The translations under genes and the position numbers were made by a program. 64,000 nucleotides of DNA from Garcia nutans (Eukaryota > Streptophyta > Magnoliopsida > Malpighiales > Euphorbiaceae): the NCBI GenBank assembly GCA_947685225.1, contig CANTUV010000022.1, positions 7,606,501 through 7,670,500 of the forward strand, read 5' to 3'. The notes below the pieces were generated by a model. That model saw nothing but the letters and a program-made list of their open reading frames with translations, had not been told where the DNA came from and searched no databases. Shown piece by piece: positions 39,316 to 50,645 of the stretch (the stretch's first letter is position 1; every line of letters begins with the position of its first letter).

Positions 39316-42300
39316 CTAATCAGTCTCAAATAATGTGACACCCATATGAGTAGTGTGCTCATGAAAAACATTCGGTATCACTGCCTTAGTGAGCGGATCC
39401 GAAATCATGGAGTTCGTTCCAATATGCTCTATGGATATCTGTCCACTCTGTACTCTCTCCCTCATAGCCAGAAACTTTATCCCAATGTGTCTCGATCGAG
39501 AAGAGCTTCTGTTGTTGTTGGAGAATAAAACTGCTGAGTTATTATCACAGTATAACTTTAATAGCCTTTCAATGCCATTCACAATGCGCAGCCCTGTGAC
39601 AAAGTTCCTCAGCCAGATAGCCTGATTTGGATGCCTCGTAGCATGCTACAAATTTTGCTTCTATGGTGGAGGTAGCTACTAGAGTTTGTTTCACACTCTT
39701 CCAAGAAATAGCACCACCAGCCAAGAGATATATGTAGCCTGAAGTGAATTTCCGACTGTCTTGGCATCCCGCGAAATCAGAATCAGTATACCCAATGATC
39801 TCAAGCTGATCTGATCTCCTGTATGTGAGCATATGTCCCTTCATTCTCTGAAGATATCTCAAGACTCTTTTGGTTGCTTTCCAATGATCCATTCCTGGAT
39901 TGCTGAGATATCGCACTAACATGCCAACTATGAATGAAATATATGGACAAGTGCAAACTTGAGCATAAATCAGACTCCCAACTGCTGACGCATAAGGAAT
40001 CTTCTGCATCTCCTGAATCTCAAGTTCACCCTTTGGACAAAGATCAAGACTGAATTTATCTCCTTTAGGAACCGGGGTATCAATTGGTCTACTGTTGTGC
40101 ATACTAAATCTCTTGAGCACTTTCTCAATATAGCCCTTTTGTGATAATCCAAGAATACCTCGAGTACGGTCTCGATGTATTTGAATCCCTAATACAAAAG
40201 AAGCTTCACCTAAATCTTTTATCTCAAAGTGTTTTGAGAGAAAGACTTTGGTCTCGTGCAGCAAGTTCTTACAGTTAGTAGCAAGCAACATGTCATCCAC
40301 ATATAAGACCAAAAAGATAAACCTACTCCCACTGAACTTGTGATACACACAATCTTCCACAGCATTTGTCTCAAAACCGAAATAGACAACTACTTCATAG
40401 AACTTGAAGTACCACTGACGAGAAGCTTACTTGAGTCCATAAATGGATTTCTTTAATCTGCATACCAGTCGCTTTGGGTCTCCAGACACAGTTTTCTGGC
40501 TGCACCATATAGATGGTTTCATCAATGTCTCCATTGAGAAATGCAGTCTTCACATCCATTTGATGTAACTCAAGATCAAAATGTGCAACTAGAGCCATGA
40601 TTATCGTAAAAGAGTCCTTCGATGATACTGGAGAGAAGGTCTCTTTATAGTCAATCCCTTCTTTCTAAGTGAAGCCTTTAGCTACAAAACGAGCCTTATA
40701 TCTTTCCACATTACCATTAGAATCCCTCTTGGTCTTAAATATCCATTTGCAACCAATAGATTTCTTTCCTTCAGGTAACGGGATAAGATACCAAACTTGA
40801 TTGTCTTGTATAGATTTATATTCTTCACACATTGCCTCAATCCACTTGTGAGAGTTAGGATCTTGCATGACATGATGAAAGCTGATAGGATCATCTTCCA
40901 CCATGTCTACAGTGTCCTCATGTTCCTGAAGATATACTACATAATCATCTGAAATAGCATTTCTTCTCTCTCTAGTGGACCTCCTTAAAGGCACAGGTTT
41001 TGGCTTAAATTCTTGAGGTTGTTGAGCTTGTTCTTGAGGAAGAATGACTTCTTCATCCTGATGAGGAAGTTGTTCAACATTGTCTTGTATTGGAACTTGA
41101 TGTGCTTCTGGAACAGTGACAGGTGTAAGAACCAGAACACTGCTAGGAGCAATGATGGGAATCGACACTGAGTGGTCCTGACTCGATCCCTCCTCAAAGA
41201 CAATGTTTCTAACCTTATTTCTCCCCCCAAACTCAACATCCTCAAAGAATGTTGCAATTCCCATCTCAAAAATAGATCTGGAAGTAGGATTATAAAACTT
41301 AAAACCCCGAGATCGCTTAGAATAACCAACAAAGTAGCTGCTAATAGTTTTGGAGTCCAATTTAGTTTCATTAGGCCTATAAGGCCTAGCCTCAGCAGGA
41401 CATCCCTAAACATGAAGATGCTTTAGACTGGGCTTGCGTCAAGTCCAAAGCTCATAAGGTGTTTTTGCAGCTGCTTTAGTTGGTACTCTGTTAAGAAGAT
41501 AAGCTGCTGTTTTTAATGTTTCTCCCCACAGAGACTCAGGCAAGGAAGAATGACTAATCATACTCCTTACCATATCCATAAGAGTCCCGTTACGCCTCTC
41601 AGATACACCATTCATACTGGGTGTACCAGGCATGGTGTATTGAGGAACTATACCACAGTCCTGTAGGAAAATAGCAAATAATCCTGGACGTTGTTCACCT
41701 GAACCGTCATATCTACCGTAGTACTCACCACCACGGTCAGATCTAACGCATTTAATCTTCTTTCCAAGTTAGTTTTCAACTTCGGCCTTATAAGATTTGA
41801 AAACGTCCAGAGACTCTGATTTCTCATGAATGAGATATAGGTACCCATAACGTGAGTAAGTGTCTATGAATGATATGAAGTATCTTTGGCCATTCCTTGT
41901 TGCTGTAAGGAATAGACCGCAGATATCTGTATGTATCAATTCTAAGACGTTCGATGATCTGTTGGCTCTTAGTCTCTTTTGTTTAGTCTGTTTACCTTTA
42001 ATACACTCAACACAGGAGTCCAAATCTGTGTAATCAAGTGTGTTTAGGATAACATCTGACATAAGACGTTCTATTCTAGATTTGGATATGTGACCCAAAT
42101 GTCTGTGCCAAAGTTCAGCTGAATTATCTATATTTCGCTTCCTTTTGGTACCTATAGTACTAACTTACAGGGTTTCATTATAAGAATCATTAATATCCAA
42201 CATATATAGATTATCACATGCATTTAAGAAGCCAGTACCAAAAATTTTTGAATCCATAGATAAAGTAAATGAATTGTCTCCAAATGAACAAGTAAAACCA

Positions 42301-43415
42301 GATTTGTCCAAATAAGAAACATAAATTAAATTCCGTCTAAATGTCGGAATAACAAAAGTATCTACAAGATCCAAAAAACATCCAGTTCTTAAACATAATC
42401 TAATATGCCCAATTGCCTCCACTTCCACCAGATTGCCATTTCCCACATAGACATATCTTTCACTGTTAGTTGGTTTTCGGTAGCTCAGGCAACCCTGCAA
42501 TGAAACACTTATGTGAGCGGTAGCACCAGAATCCATCCAATAAGTGTTTCTAGGAGCTGAAGTTAAATTAACTTCAGAACAGACTAAAACAAGGTACTTA
42601 CCCTTCTTGACATGCCATGTGGCATATTTGGGACAGTCCTTCTTTAAGTGTCCAGACTTGCTGCAGAAGAAGCATTTTAATTCCTTAGGCTTCTTTTGCA
42701 CAGGACCTTTATCAGCAGTCTTATTCTCAGCATTCTTCTTTCTTTTCTTGTTCTTGCCCTTATCTGCTGAAGAGACCAAATGAGCACTCTCTCTCTTAGT
42801 AGCCAACATCTTTTCCTCCTCATCCACACAATGAGCAATGAGCTCGTTAAGAGTCCATTTGCTCGACTGGCAGTTATATGAAGTCCTGATCTGCCCATAT
42901 TGTGGTGGAAGAGAATTCAAAGCAAGATGGACTAACAGGTCATCTGGTAAAACCAAATTCAGGACCTTTAGCCTCTTGGCTATTTGGGACATGCTCAGTA
43001 TATGCTCCCGAACACTACCATTGCCAGTATACCTTATGGAGGTAAGTTTTGCTAAAAGCGTTCCCACTTCGGCCTTGTCATTCTTGACATAGACCTTCTC
43101 CAGCTTAGCCAGATAGTTTTTAGCATTACTTTTTTCAGCAAAAATGGCTCCTCGAACATGTTCTGGGATTCCCTGCTGCATGATCATAAGACCTAAGCGG
43201 TTAGAACGCTCCCACTTCTCATACTGAACCCTCTAAGCATCTGTGCTCACTTCAGTAAGAGGAGCAGGTTCGTCCATCCTGAACGTAAGGTTTAAGTCCA
43301 TACAACCCAGATAAATCATGATGCTTGATTTCCATGAACCAAAGTTTGACCCCTCAAGTATAGGGACAGTGTTAGGATTATACGGCATGCTAGCTGACAT
43401 CATAGAAAGTGACAA
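39316..43415 (-). pseudogene. Copia-3 gag-pol polyprotein, disabled by stops and two frameshifts
   Basis: The start is the ATG at 43413-43415. Gag (43415 to about 42640) ends in an intact zinc knuckle, CFFCSKSGHLKKDC, near 42635-42674. Protease has MDSGATAH near 42530. The GAG-pre-integrase HHCC motif is at about 42000-42120; integrase keeps HTDICG (about 41940), RSDRGGEY (about 41735) and SERRN (about 41600). Reverse transcriptase keeps QMDVKTAF (about 40560) and YVDDM (about 40300). RNase H runs to the end (DSDFAGCQDSRK; DPLTKAV). Seven stops interrupt it (near 43233, 42165, 41769, 41439, 41406, 40665 and 40431). There is also a 2-nt loss near 40484 and an extra base near 39626. Each stop is a Gln, Arg or Trp codon altered by one C-to-T or G-to-A change. 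The lineage is probably Tork-like. Confidence 0.95.
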
Positions 43416-44858
43416 AAATTAACATAAGCTCACTATCCACAAAATAAATGAAACAAACAATAATAGAGTTCAAATAATGGAAACAAGATACCGACACAAT
43501 ATTAATATTTTCATCTTTGGATATAAAACATTAACTGTAATTGGTATCTCAATGTAGCAGTCAAATATTGATAATTCAATCCTGTCAAATATTAAACCTT
43601 CCTTTGGGCCGATTTATTATCCACATGGATGAAAATATAATAATTATCACATATTTATCACTGCATATGTATTCTCAATTCAGCCAGATAGCAACCTTCC
43701 TTTGGGCCGGTTTACTACCCGCAATGAATTTTAATACACTTGTCTAATATCCCAAATAAATCAATTTACACAATAGAGGTCACTTTGGCGACTTTTTGCT
43801 TCAATTAATTTATTGTTAAAAATATTAGACACAATCAGGACTAAAATACCAAAATTTAAACTCAATAAAATTCTTAAATTATAATAAATTGATTGTAATA
43901 TTTATATTAATTAAATTTAAACTCAATAAAATTCTCAAACTAATTAAAATCAAATATTGCAATAAAAAATAAAAAATAAATTTTAATTAATTAAAAAAAT
44001 TTTGGGACAAAAATAAATAAACAGAAAATTTTGGACTAAAAATTAAATAAATTAAAAGTTTTGTGGGTGAAAATAGGAATTACAAAACTTTCTAGGTCAA
44101 AATCGGATTATCAAAAGTTGGAGGACCTGTTTGTAATATAAAAAATATATTTTTATTTTTTACTTTTACCCCGGTCCAGAGACGCGCGATTCTCTCTTCA
44201 AAACGCACCGTTCTGGCTCAAAACGGTGCCGTTTTGAGCTAGGTCTGCACACTGCTCTAAACGGTGTCGTTTTGGCTCAAAGCGATCTGCTCCAAACGCA
44301 GCAGATCCCTTCGTCGCCGCCCGCCTCAGTTTTTGATCCAGCGCCGTCCACCGCGGGCGACAGCCTCCAGACGGTTGCTCGACCACCAAGCAACCTCCGG
44401 TCATCCTTTATCGGCGACGAACGGCCACTGATCAACTGAAAAACGCAAAATCGCAAAACGATTTTGGAAATCGCAACACCGGCCGAACGGTTTCCACCGT
44501 TCTCCATCGCCGGCGACCACCTTATGAGGGTGTTAACCCTTCCTTACGCCACCTCCGGTTCAAATCCGACCAAAAAACCATCAAAATTGCATGGCCCAAA
44601 GAATTTTCGAAACTGTTCTTCAAGAACACGAAGAACAGTTTCATTTTTTTTTATTTTTTAATTATTTCAAAAAATTAATTTAAAAAAAAGTGATTAATTA
44701 ACCAAAAACCAAATCAAAGCAAAATTAATTTCAGATTACTAAATTCGATTCCAAATTAATTTAACTGAAGAAAATTACAATTACCGAATTAATTTTCCAG
44801 AATCAAAACAATAATCAATACCTCAATTTAATCGAAAAATCTAGCAACCTAGCACAGG
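43416..44858 (-). other. Copia-3 long 5' leader between primer-binding site and gag
   Basis: About 1.44 kb of untranslated leader. Part of it (44170-44560) is much more GC-rich than the rest and has imperfect palindromes of the type AAAACGGTGCCGTTTT near 44199, 44218 and 44258. A strong inverted repeat lies at 44609-44642. At 43585-43735 a segment containing 'aaccttcctttgggccg' occurs twice about 95 bp apart. The frames on both strands at 44198-44661 have no recognisable product. Confidence 0.7.
44609..44642. repeat. 12-bp inverted repeat in the Copia-3 leader
   Basis: GAAACTGTTCTT (44609-44620) and AAGAACAGTTTC (44631-44642) are exact reverse complements with a 10-base loop. The palindrome GTTCTTCAAGAAC overlaps the left arm. 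It lies about 230 bases after the primer-binding site, a region where retroelement RNAs often hold packaging or dimerisation structures; that role is inferred. Confidence 0.8.
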
Positions 44859-44870
44859 GCTCTGATACCA
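44859..44870 (-). other. Copia-3 primer-binding site (initiator-Met tRNA type)
   Basis: On the minus strand TGGTATCAGAGC follows the 5' LTR after two bases. It is identical to the site in Copia-1. Confidence 0.95.
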
Positions 44871-44872
44871 AT

Positions 44873-45364
44873 TGAAAGGGGGAGAAAACTTAATTCCCCT
44901 AAAACCTAAATCATGCATAGATCACTAGATTATTCAAATTAAATTGCAAAGGGCAGAATTTATGTACCTGACATCATTGTTTGTTGATGCTGAAGACAAT
45001 TCTGGAGTTTGTCGCCTTCCAAGGGATACACACTTTAGGTTATGCAGAAACACTACTGAAGGAACGTAATGTTCTCTAAAAGTTGTTATGTTCCCCCGGA
45101 GACCACGACCCCTTATTTATAACTGAATAAATTGATTAATTTCTCTTTTGGTCCTTCAACAAAATAGAAATTACTTAATGGTCTCTACACTTATAATTCT
45201 ATTACGAGTGGGACACCTCAATAGTCAACAATCCTAATTTGATCAAAACTTTAATTTGACTATCTTAATTTGACTGCAATACACATTTAATATTTAAATA
45301 TATTTACCCTACACTTATGATTAATTAGAGGATTAATTTTAACAATATAAAATTAATTCTAACA
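44873..45364 (-). repeat. Copia-3 5' LTR (right copy)
   Basis: It matches the left copy at about 98% and contains an extra 14 bp near 45260 produced by duplication around 'aatttgacta'. It has TG/CA ends on both strands. Confidence 0.95.
45114..45121 (-). promoter_or_regulatory. Copia-3 LTR TATA box
   Basis: On the minus strand TATAAATA lies mid-LTR and is conserved in the other copy near 38645-38660. It is the likely core promoter for the element's genomic RNA. Confidence 0.6.
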
Positions 45365-45639
45365 GTTATGTAATAGTTGGAATGGTGTATGGTTGTCTAT
45401 AATTAGGGATGGGGTTCTATTCATCAAATATACATCATGTTGAACACAATCATACCAAAAAATAGAGGGAAGAAAAAATTAAAAATGAAGGACCCTAGCA
45501 ATATTAAGAATGTGTTGATGCTTTCTTTCTACTATGATATTTAAATGAAAAGTATAAGTGCAGCTGGTTTGATGATATCCTTTGATTGGTAGAACTGAGA
45601 CATGTTAAAATCAAGATCATTATCAGTATGAACTGTTTT
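45365..45639 (-). pseudogene. Copia-2 integrase core fragment
   Basis: On the minus strand it contains the VHTDND-type second catalytic Asp of copia integrase, followed by VERKHQ (third catalytic Glu) and WYDCVQHDVYLMNRTPS. Stops and a frameshift interrupt it. Its left end continues in frame into 38411 once Copia-3 and one copy of its GTTAT duplication are set aside, and its right end continues into 54209 across the hAT element. Confidence 0.88.
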
Positions 45640-48600
45640 CAAGGTTTTAAATTGTGAAATCGAAATTGATCACGGTGAAACAGAATCAGACTAAATCAGT
45701 ATGAAACGACTTGAATAGACTACCGCTCCCATGAGTGCAATTGTAATCGCGAAATCAGACGAATGGAATAGCGAAATAGGTAAAATGGAATGAATCGGAC
45801 TATAGCAAAATAAAAAATGAATATTTTTTACAATATATATTAATAATATATGTTAAAATTGATTCATAATAATAATAAAGATTGAATTGTTATCAAAAAT
45901 TATTTAAAAATAACGATATAAAAATAATTAAATAGTTTTTAATAATAATTAAACACATATTACAATTTTTTATTTAATAACATTACCAAATTAGAAATAA
46001 CAATAATAAAAATAATAATCATAATCATAATAATTGATCACTTAATGATTAAAAATAAAAAAAAATTCTACATAACAAAAATATTAACCGCTTAAAATTA
46101 AATTAAACAAACTAATTTACTACCAAAAAGAATGTTGAGGAGGATCTTGATTATTTTGGTCATCATCATTATCATAATTTTTTATTTTAGTTGTCCCACC
46201 TTTTATGATTTGAGTTTGGTTGCTGAAACGCATATGAGACCATATCAAAATAATTTGTTGAATTTACAGTTGTATTATCTTGTGGGTCTGAAATATTTTG
46301 AATTTTACCAAAATTTTCACTTCGATAGTTAGAGTGAAATGTGCTACTTTCATAAGAGTATTCACTTTGTAAAATCTCCAGCTTATCTCGGAGGGTGTTG
46401 GCTCCAATAATGACTCGATCAGTTATAATATAATGACTAATTATATGAGCCTGAAATAGATTCCATTTGATTGAAAGTATCACTGTATATTGAGATATCA
46501 TAATTGTCTCCCTATAATTATGCATAAAGATATGTTCATGTTCACTGGATTTATTATTGTAGAGCTGATGTCTTTGAAATTCAGCTAGAAGAGAAACTGG
46601 GTTAGGGAATGAGAATGAGTACTATGTTGGTCATATTTATCACCATAACTGGATCGATAATCTTCATATGATTTTTTGATCCACTATAATCACTATATGC
46701 AATTTCACAAAATTACCACCTTGATCAGCATTATCACTGTCGTTGTTGTTGTCATCGTCTTCATCATTGTCATTGTCTTCCTTTTCCTCATTCTCATTAT
46801 CTTGCTCTTCCTCATTATTATCTTCCTCTTCCTCTTCCTCTTCCTCACTATCATTATCTTTCTCGTCATATTTGACAATATTACTACTGCCACTTCTTTT
46901 TTTATGATGGCCCTCATCATCAAAAATTGAAGCTTCTGTTTCTTACAACCTTGGAGACAATTGATCTAATTCTTCAAAAATATATGTCATTGATGATGGT
47001 CTTTATCGATGTTATAATTAAAAAAGGATGAAACCACCCCTAATATCTTGGCATAAGTAAGATTGACTTCTTGTCCCTTGTCATTAAGAATTGAAGCTTC
47101 TGTTTCCTACAACCATGGAGACCATGGATCTAATTCCTCAAAAATATAATCTAAATTTATTGAATTATAATTTTTCATTATATCTTCCCTGGACTTCGTC
47201 ATTGTATTTTTCAATTTCAACTTCATATTATAATGCATATAGATTAGAGAATGCAACTTTTAATACGTCAATCTATTCCTAGTCTTTGTGTTAATTAAAC
47301 TAAAAGTGCGCTAATTGCGTTCATAATATGATACTGAGGTGGTTTGACTTAAAACTCTAATAGCAATTTTCTGCAATTTTGGAACACATTCCCCATAATG
47401 TATCCACCATTCAACTGCAATAGAATATTAAATGAAAAAAAATATTTTATTATATTAACTAAACCTATTTAGATGCATGAAATAAATTTTGATAATTCAA
47501 CCAAGAGGTGAAAGGGAAATTGCCTTTTGCGTCGGCGAGGTACCAAAAGGTCCTTTCTTATCTTGAAATATGAACATCTACATATCATTGAATAATAATT
47601 AATAGTTTATTGGTAAATAGCAATGAAAAAAATAAATATTTAATGTAATCTCAAATAATTATTTTTACTTATAGGAGAGCTTTGGCTTGTGCTTATTCAT
47701 TGGGCCTTAATTTTTTAATCACTTTTCAAACTCCTACCATTACTTCAAAAACTTTTGTGACATGATATTCATGATTATATTGATATTGGGGATTGAAGTA
47801 ATAACCTAAAATATAAATTTTTCCAAAGAAGTTAGATTTAGATAATAAAAATTTACAACTAATATAATATATACTAAAAAAATGCACAAAATTTGTTGAT
47901 ATATATTAAGTCATTCATCAGCGGAGTGCAAATAATGATGCAATTAGAAATTCGACCTTGAATCAATAATTTCTCCAATACCTGCAATTTTCTTTAATTG
48001 TAAGTTTAGCTTGATCAACTACCTCACAAGTAAAACCCATCATTGGCTTGTCATTTACATCAATCAATCTCAAAACTTTTAGAAGGAGCTCTTGAACATT
48101 TAATATTTTATTTGCATTGGACCAAAATTTTCTCCCCTATATACTTTCACCCAAAATTATATCCCAAACATCGGTGGTAATTCTATCGATTATTCTTCCA
48201 TATCTGGAATTTACCCAAGCTTCCGATTTAAACATAAGCTTCAAATTTGTTCTTTGTTGCACAATGTTCTCCAATGCAATGAAATTTATTGCAGAACTTA
48301 TGATGTCGGATCTTAAAATTTCTCTTCCATCAGTGAATTTTTTCATATAATTTACCACCCAATTATATTTGTATATGAATTCGGTGATTTGCTTTGCTTG
48401 CTCAATAACTTAACATTCCAAACTTCTCTTTCCAATATCTTTCAAAATTAAATCAATTTAGTGAGCACTATAAGATGTCCAATATAAATGTTCGTATACT
48501 ACCATGATCATTTTTTCAGCACATTTAATTGTAGCATTATTGTCAGTCACTATTTGGACAACTCTATCCTCACTAACTTCTTTTATTACTTTCTTCATTA

Positions 48601-49496
48601 ATTGGAAATAATAATGTGCATCCTTCTTCAGCACATCAGATGCATTAACTAACTTATGAAAAATGGTGTCACGATTTAAATATATGAGAAAATTAATGAT
48701 ATGCATTCTCGTAGGCCCTGTCCAAACATCATATAATATGGACACACTTCTCTCTTTCCATATTCCACTAAATAAAGCAATGCGCTTCTTTCATTAAAGT
48801 GTACTCTTTGGGAAGCCAAATTTAATGGTCAAGATTTTAATCAGGGACATTTTAACTAATAATGAAAAATTGATGGTGTATAGTGACAAAAGTATTGTGG
48901 ATAAATGCTATACGTAAAGAATAGTAAATTGTATATCTTAAAACTTTACTGAAGAGATTATTGTTACTGTTTTACGAGATTAAAACTCGATTTAGAATCA
49001 ACGGTTAAAAATGAGGGTGCACCATAGTTATTATGAGCATTCCCTCACTAGATTAAAAATATTATAAATATATATATATGTGTATATGTGTATGTGTGTG
49101 GAAATTTCTGATTTCCTCTCCATCTTCCATGCCACCATCACCAACACCACCAAAGTTTCTTCTTTCTTCTTTCTTTCCATGATTTGAATCAAAACTTAAG
49201 ATAAGATCACATCTAAATATAAGTGTTGAGAAGATTAAGTTGGAAAAGTGGTGATTATCAACAAGGTATGTGCTTTTGATTTCTATTTTGTAAAAATATA
49301 TATTTTTATGAGTTTAAATGATTTAATTGAATGATTGAGCTATATATAATGATATAGTTCTTGGAAATATTGATTAAATGGATTGTTGAGTGAAAAATAA
49401 CTCTTATATGATGGTTTTGATACATTATTTTCTTAGATTTTCAATATGTGTGTGTTTAATGAAGTTAAAAGTGCAAAATACATGTGTTTGGAGTGC

Positions 49497-49693
49497 CACA
49501 GTAGTGGAAAATGAGTGTCACGGTCGTGGGATGGAAAACGTGACTATTTCTTTACGAATTTTGGTAAAACAGAACACTTTTCAATGCCACGGTTGTGGCC
49601 CCTTGAATGCCACGACCGTGAGGTCTTCAAACTTATTTTACAGCTTCATTTTGGATCCCACGGGCGTAGGGTTGAGATGCCACGGTCGTGGGG
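49497..49693. repeat. Cluster of CCACGGTCGTGG-type palindromes
   Basis: Variants of the near-palindrome CCACGRYCGTGG occur at about 49498, 49519, 49587, 49610, 49658 and 49680, six within 200 bp. In two frames they encode the repeated residues CHGRG or related words, which makes the frame 49390-49704 look patterned. I see no start context or homology that makes it a gene. Confidence 0.75.
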
Positions 49694-49737
49694 TATCTAA
49701 ATAATGTTTTTGGCTTATATTTTGTGATATACGGGCC

Positions 49738-50090
49738 TAGTATGAGACTAATATGTGTATATTTCATACTTTTGTGTTGAGAATTCATGTGTATGTGTTA
49801 AATGTATGAAAAAGAGTGAGAAACTTTAGATAAGTGACAAAAATATATATATATATATCATAATAAATGTTGGTAAAAGTAATATACCAATGAAATGATA
49901 TAAAAAAAGTGATGATATAAACAAGTGAGTGATTGTATAAATAAGAAAGTGTTAATCAATGACATGAGACTAATACGTGTATAGTCCATACTTTTGTGTT
50001 AATGTGTTAAACGTATGAAAACGAGTGATAAACTTTAGACAAGTGATACACATATATATCCTACCAAATGTTGATAAGAGTATAGTATAA
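49738..50090. repeat. Direct duplication of a ~130-150 bp segment
   Basis: The segment starting 'gagactaatatgtgtat' near 49744 recurs at 49968 as 'gagactaatacgtgtat'. Similarity continues through 'catacttttgtgtt', 'gagtga.aaactttaga.aagtga' and 'aaatgttg.taa.ag'. The copies are about 224 bp apart and diverged by point changes. Confidence 0.75.
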
Positions 50091-50535
50091 ATGAAAGGAA
50101 ATAAACAATTTAGTGTTCATCAAAATTAATGAATTGCCCAAATCATACTACATTTATTTCTAGCTTTGGATTGAATGGCTAACCAGAGGATGGATAGCCA
50201 CAGTGATAGTGGGCACCTCGTGCCATTCATGGACACATTGTGTTATCAGTGATAGTGGGCATAATTGCCATTATAAATTCTTGAGATTGCTACACTAACA
50301 TGTTATCCAAACCTAGGATCTAAGTTTAGTATATATGGGCATAATTAATGAAAAGATATGTGAACATGATAGCTGTGACTAATGAAAGAAATGTAAAATA
50401 ATAATATATGTCAATTACTTGAAATTGAAGTATTGTGTTCCAGTGTAGAAGTGATTGTTAATATATATATTAATGCTTACACGTGAAAGTTCTAAAGAAC
50501 ATAATGGAAATGTTATGCTCAATGTATTGAATTAA

Positions 50536-50645
50536 TCAAATGATTGAAAGTGTATATAATGTGGTGAGATACAAAGTGCTCCAAAGTATATCAAATGATT
50601 GAAAGTGTATATCATGATGTGAGATACAAAGTGCTCTAAAGTATA
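50536..50645. repeat. Tandem duplication of a ~52-bp unit
   Basis: 'tcaaatgattgaaagtgtat' occurs near 50536 and 50588. Both copies are followed by 'at.atg.tgtgagatacaaagtgct' versions and 'aaagtat', with only a few differences. Confidence 0.85.

Larger units (their letters stand above)
38407..45369 (-). mobile_element. Copia-3: nearly intact Ty1/copia retrotransposon nested in Copia-2
   Basis: GTTAT at 38407-38411 is repeated exactly at 45365-45369. The element is 38412-45364, 6953 bp, transcribed leftward. The LTRs are 478 and 492 bp and differ by about nine substitutions plus one 14-bp duplication, roughly 2%, so this is the youngest of the three copia elements. The primer-binding site and polypurine tract are present, and all catalytic motifs I could check are intact, but several stops and two small frameshifts disable the polyprotein. 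It split the integrase frame of Copia-2. Confidence 0.96.

Noticed and set aside
44198..44661. Frames in the GC-rich Copia-3 leader
   Set aside because: No family resemblance, open on both strands, and placed in the untranslated leader of a retrotransposon.
49390..49704. 104-residue frame with repeated CHGRG
   Set aside because: The pattern comes from palindromic DNA repeats; there is no homology or gene context.
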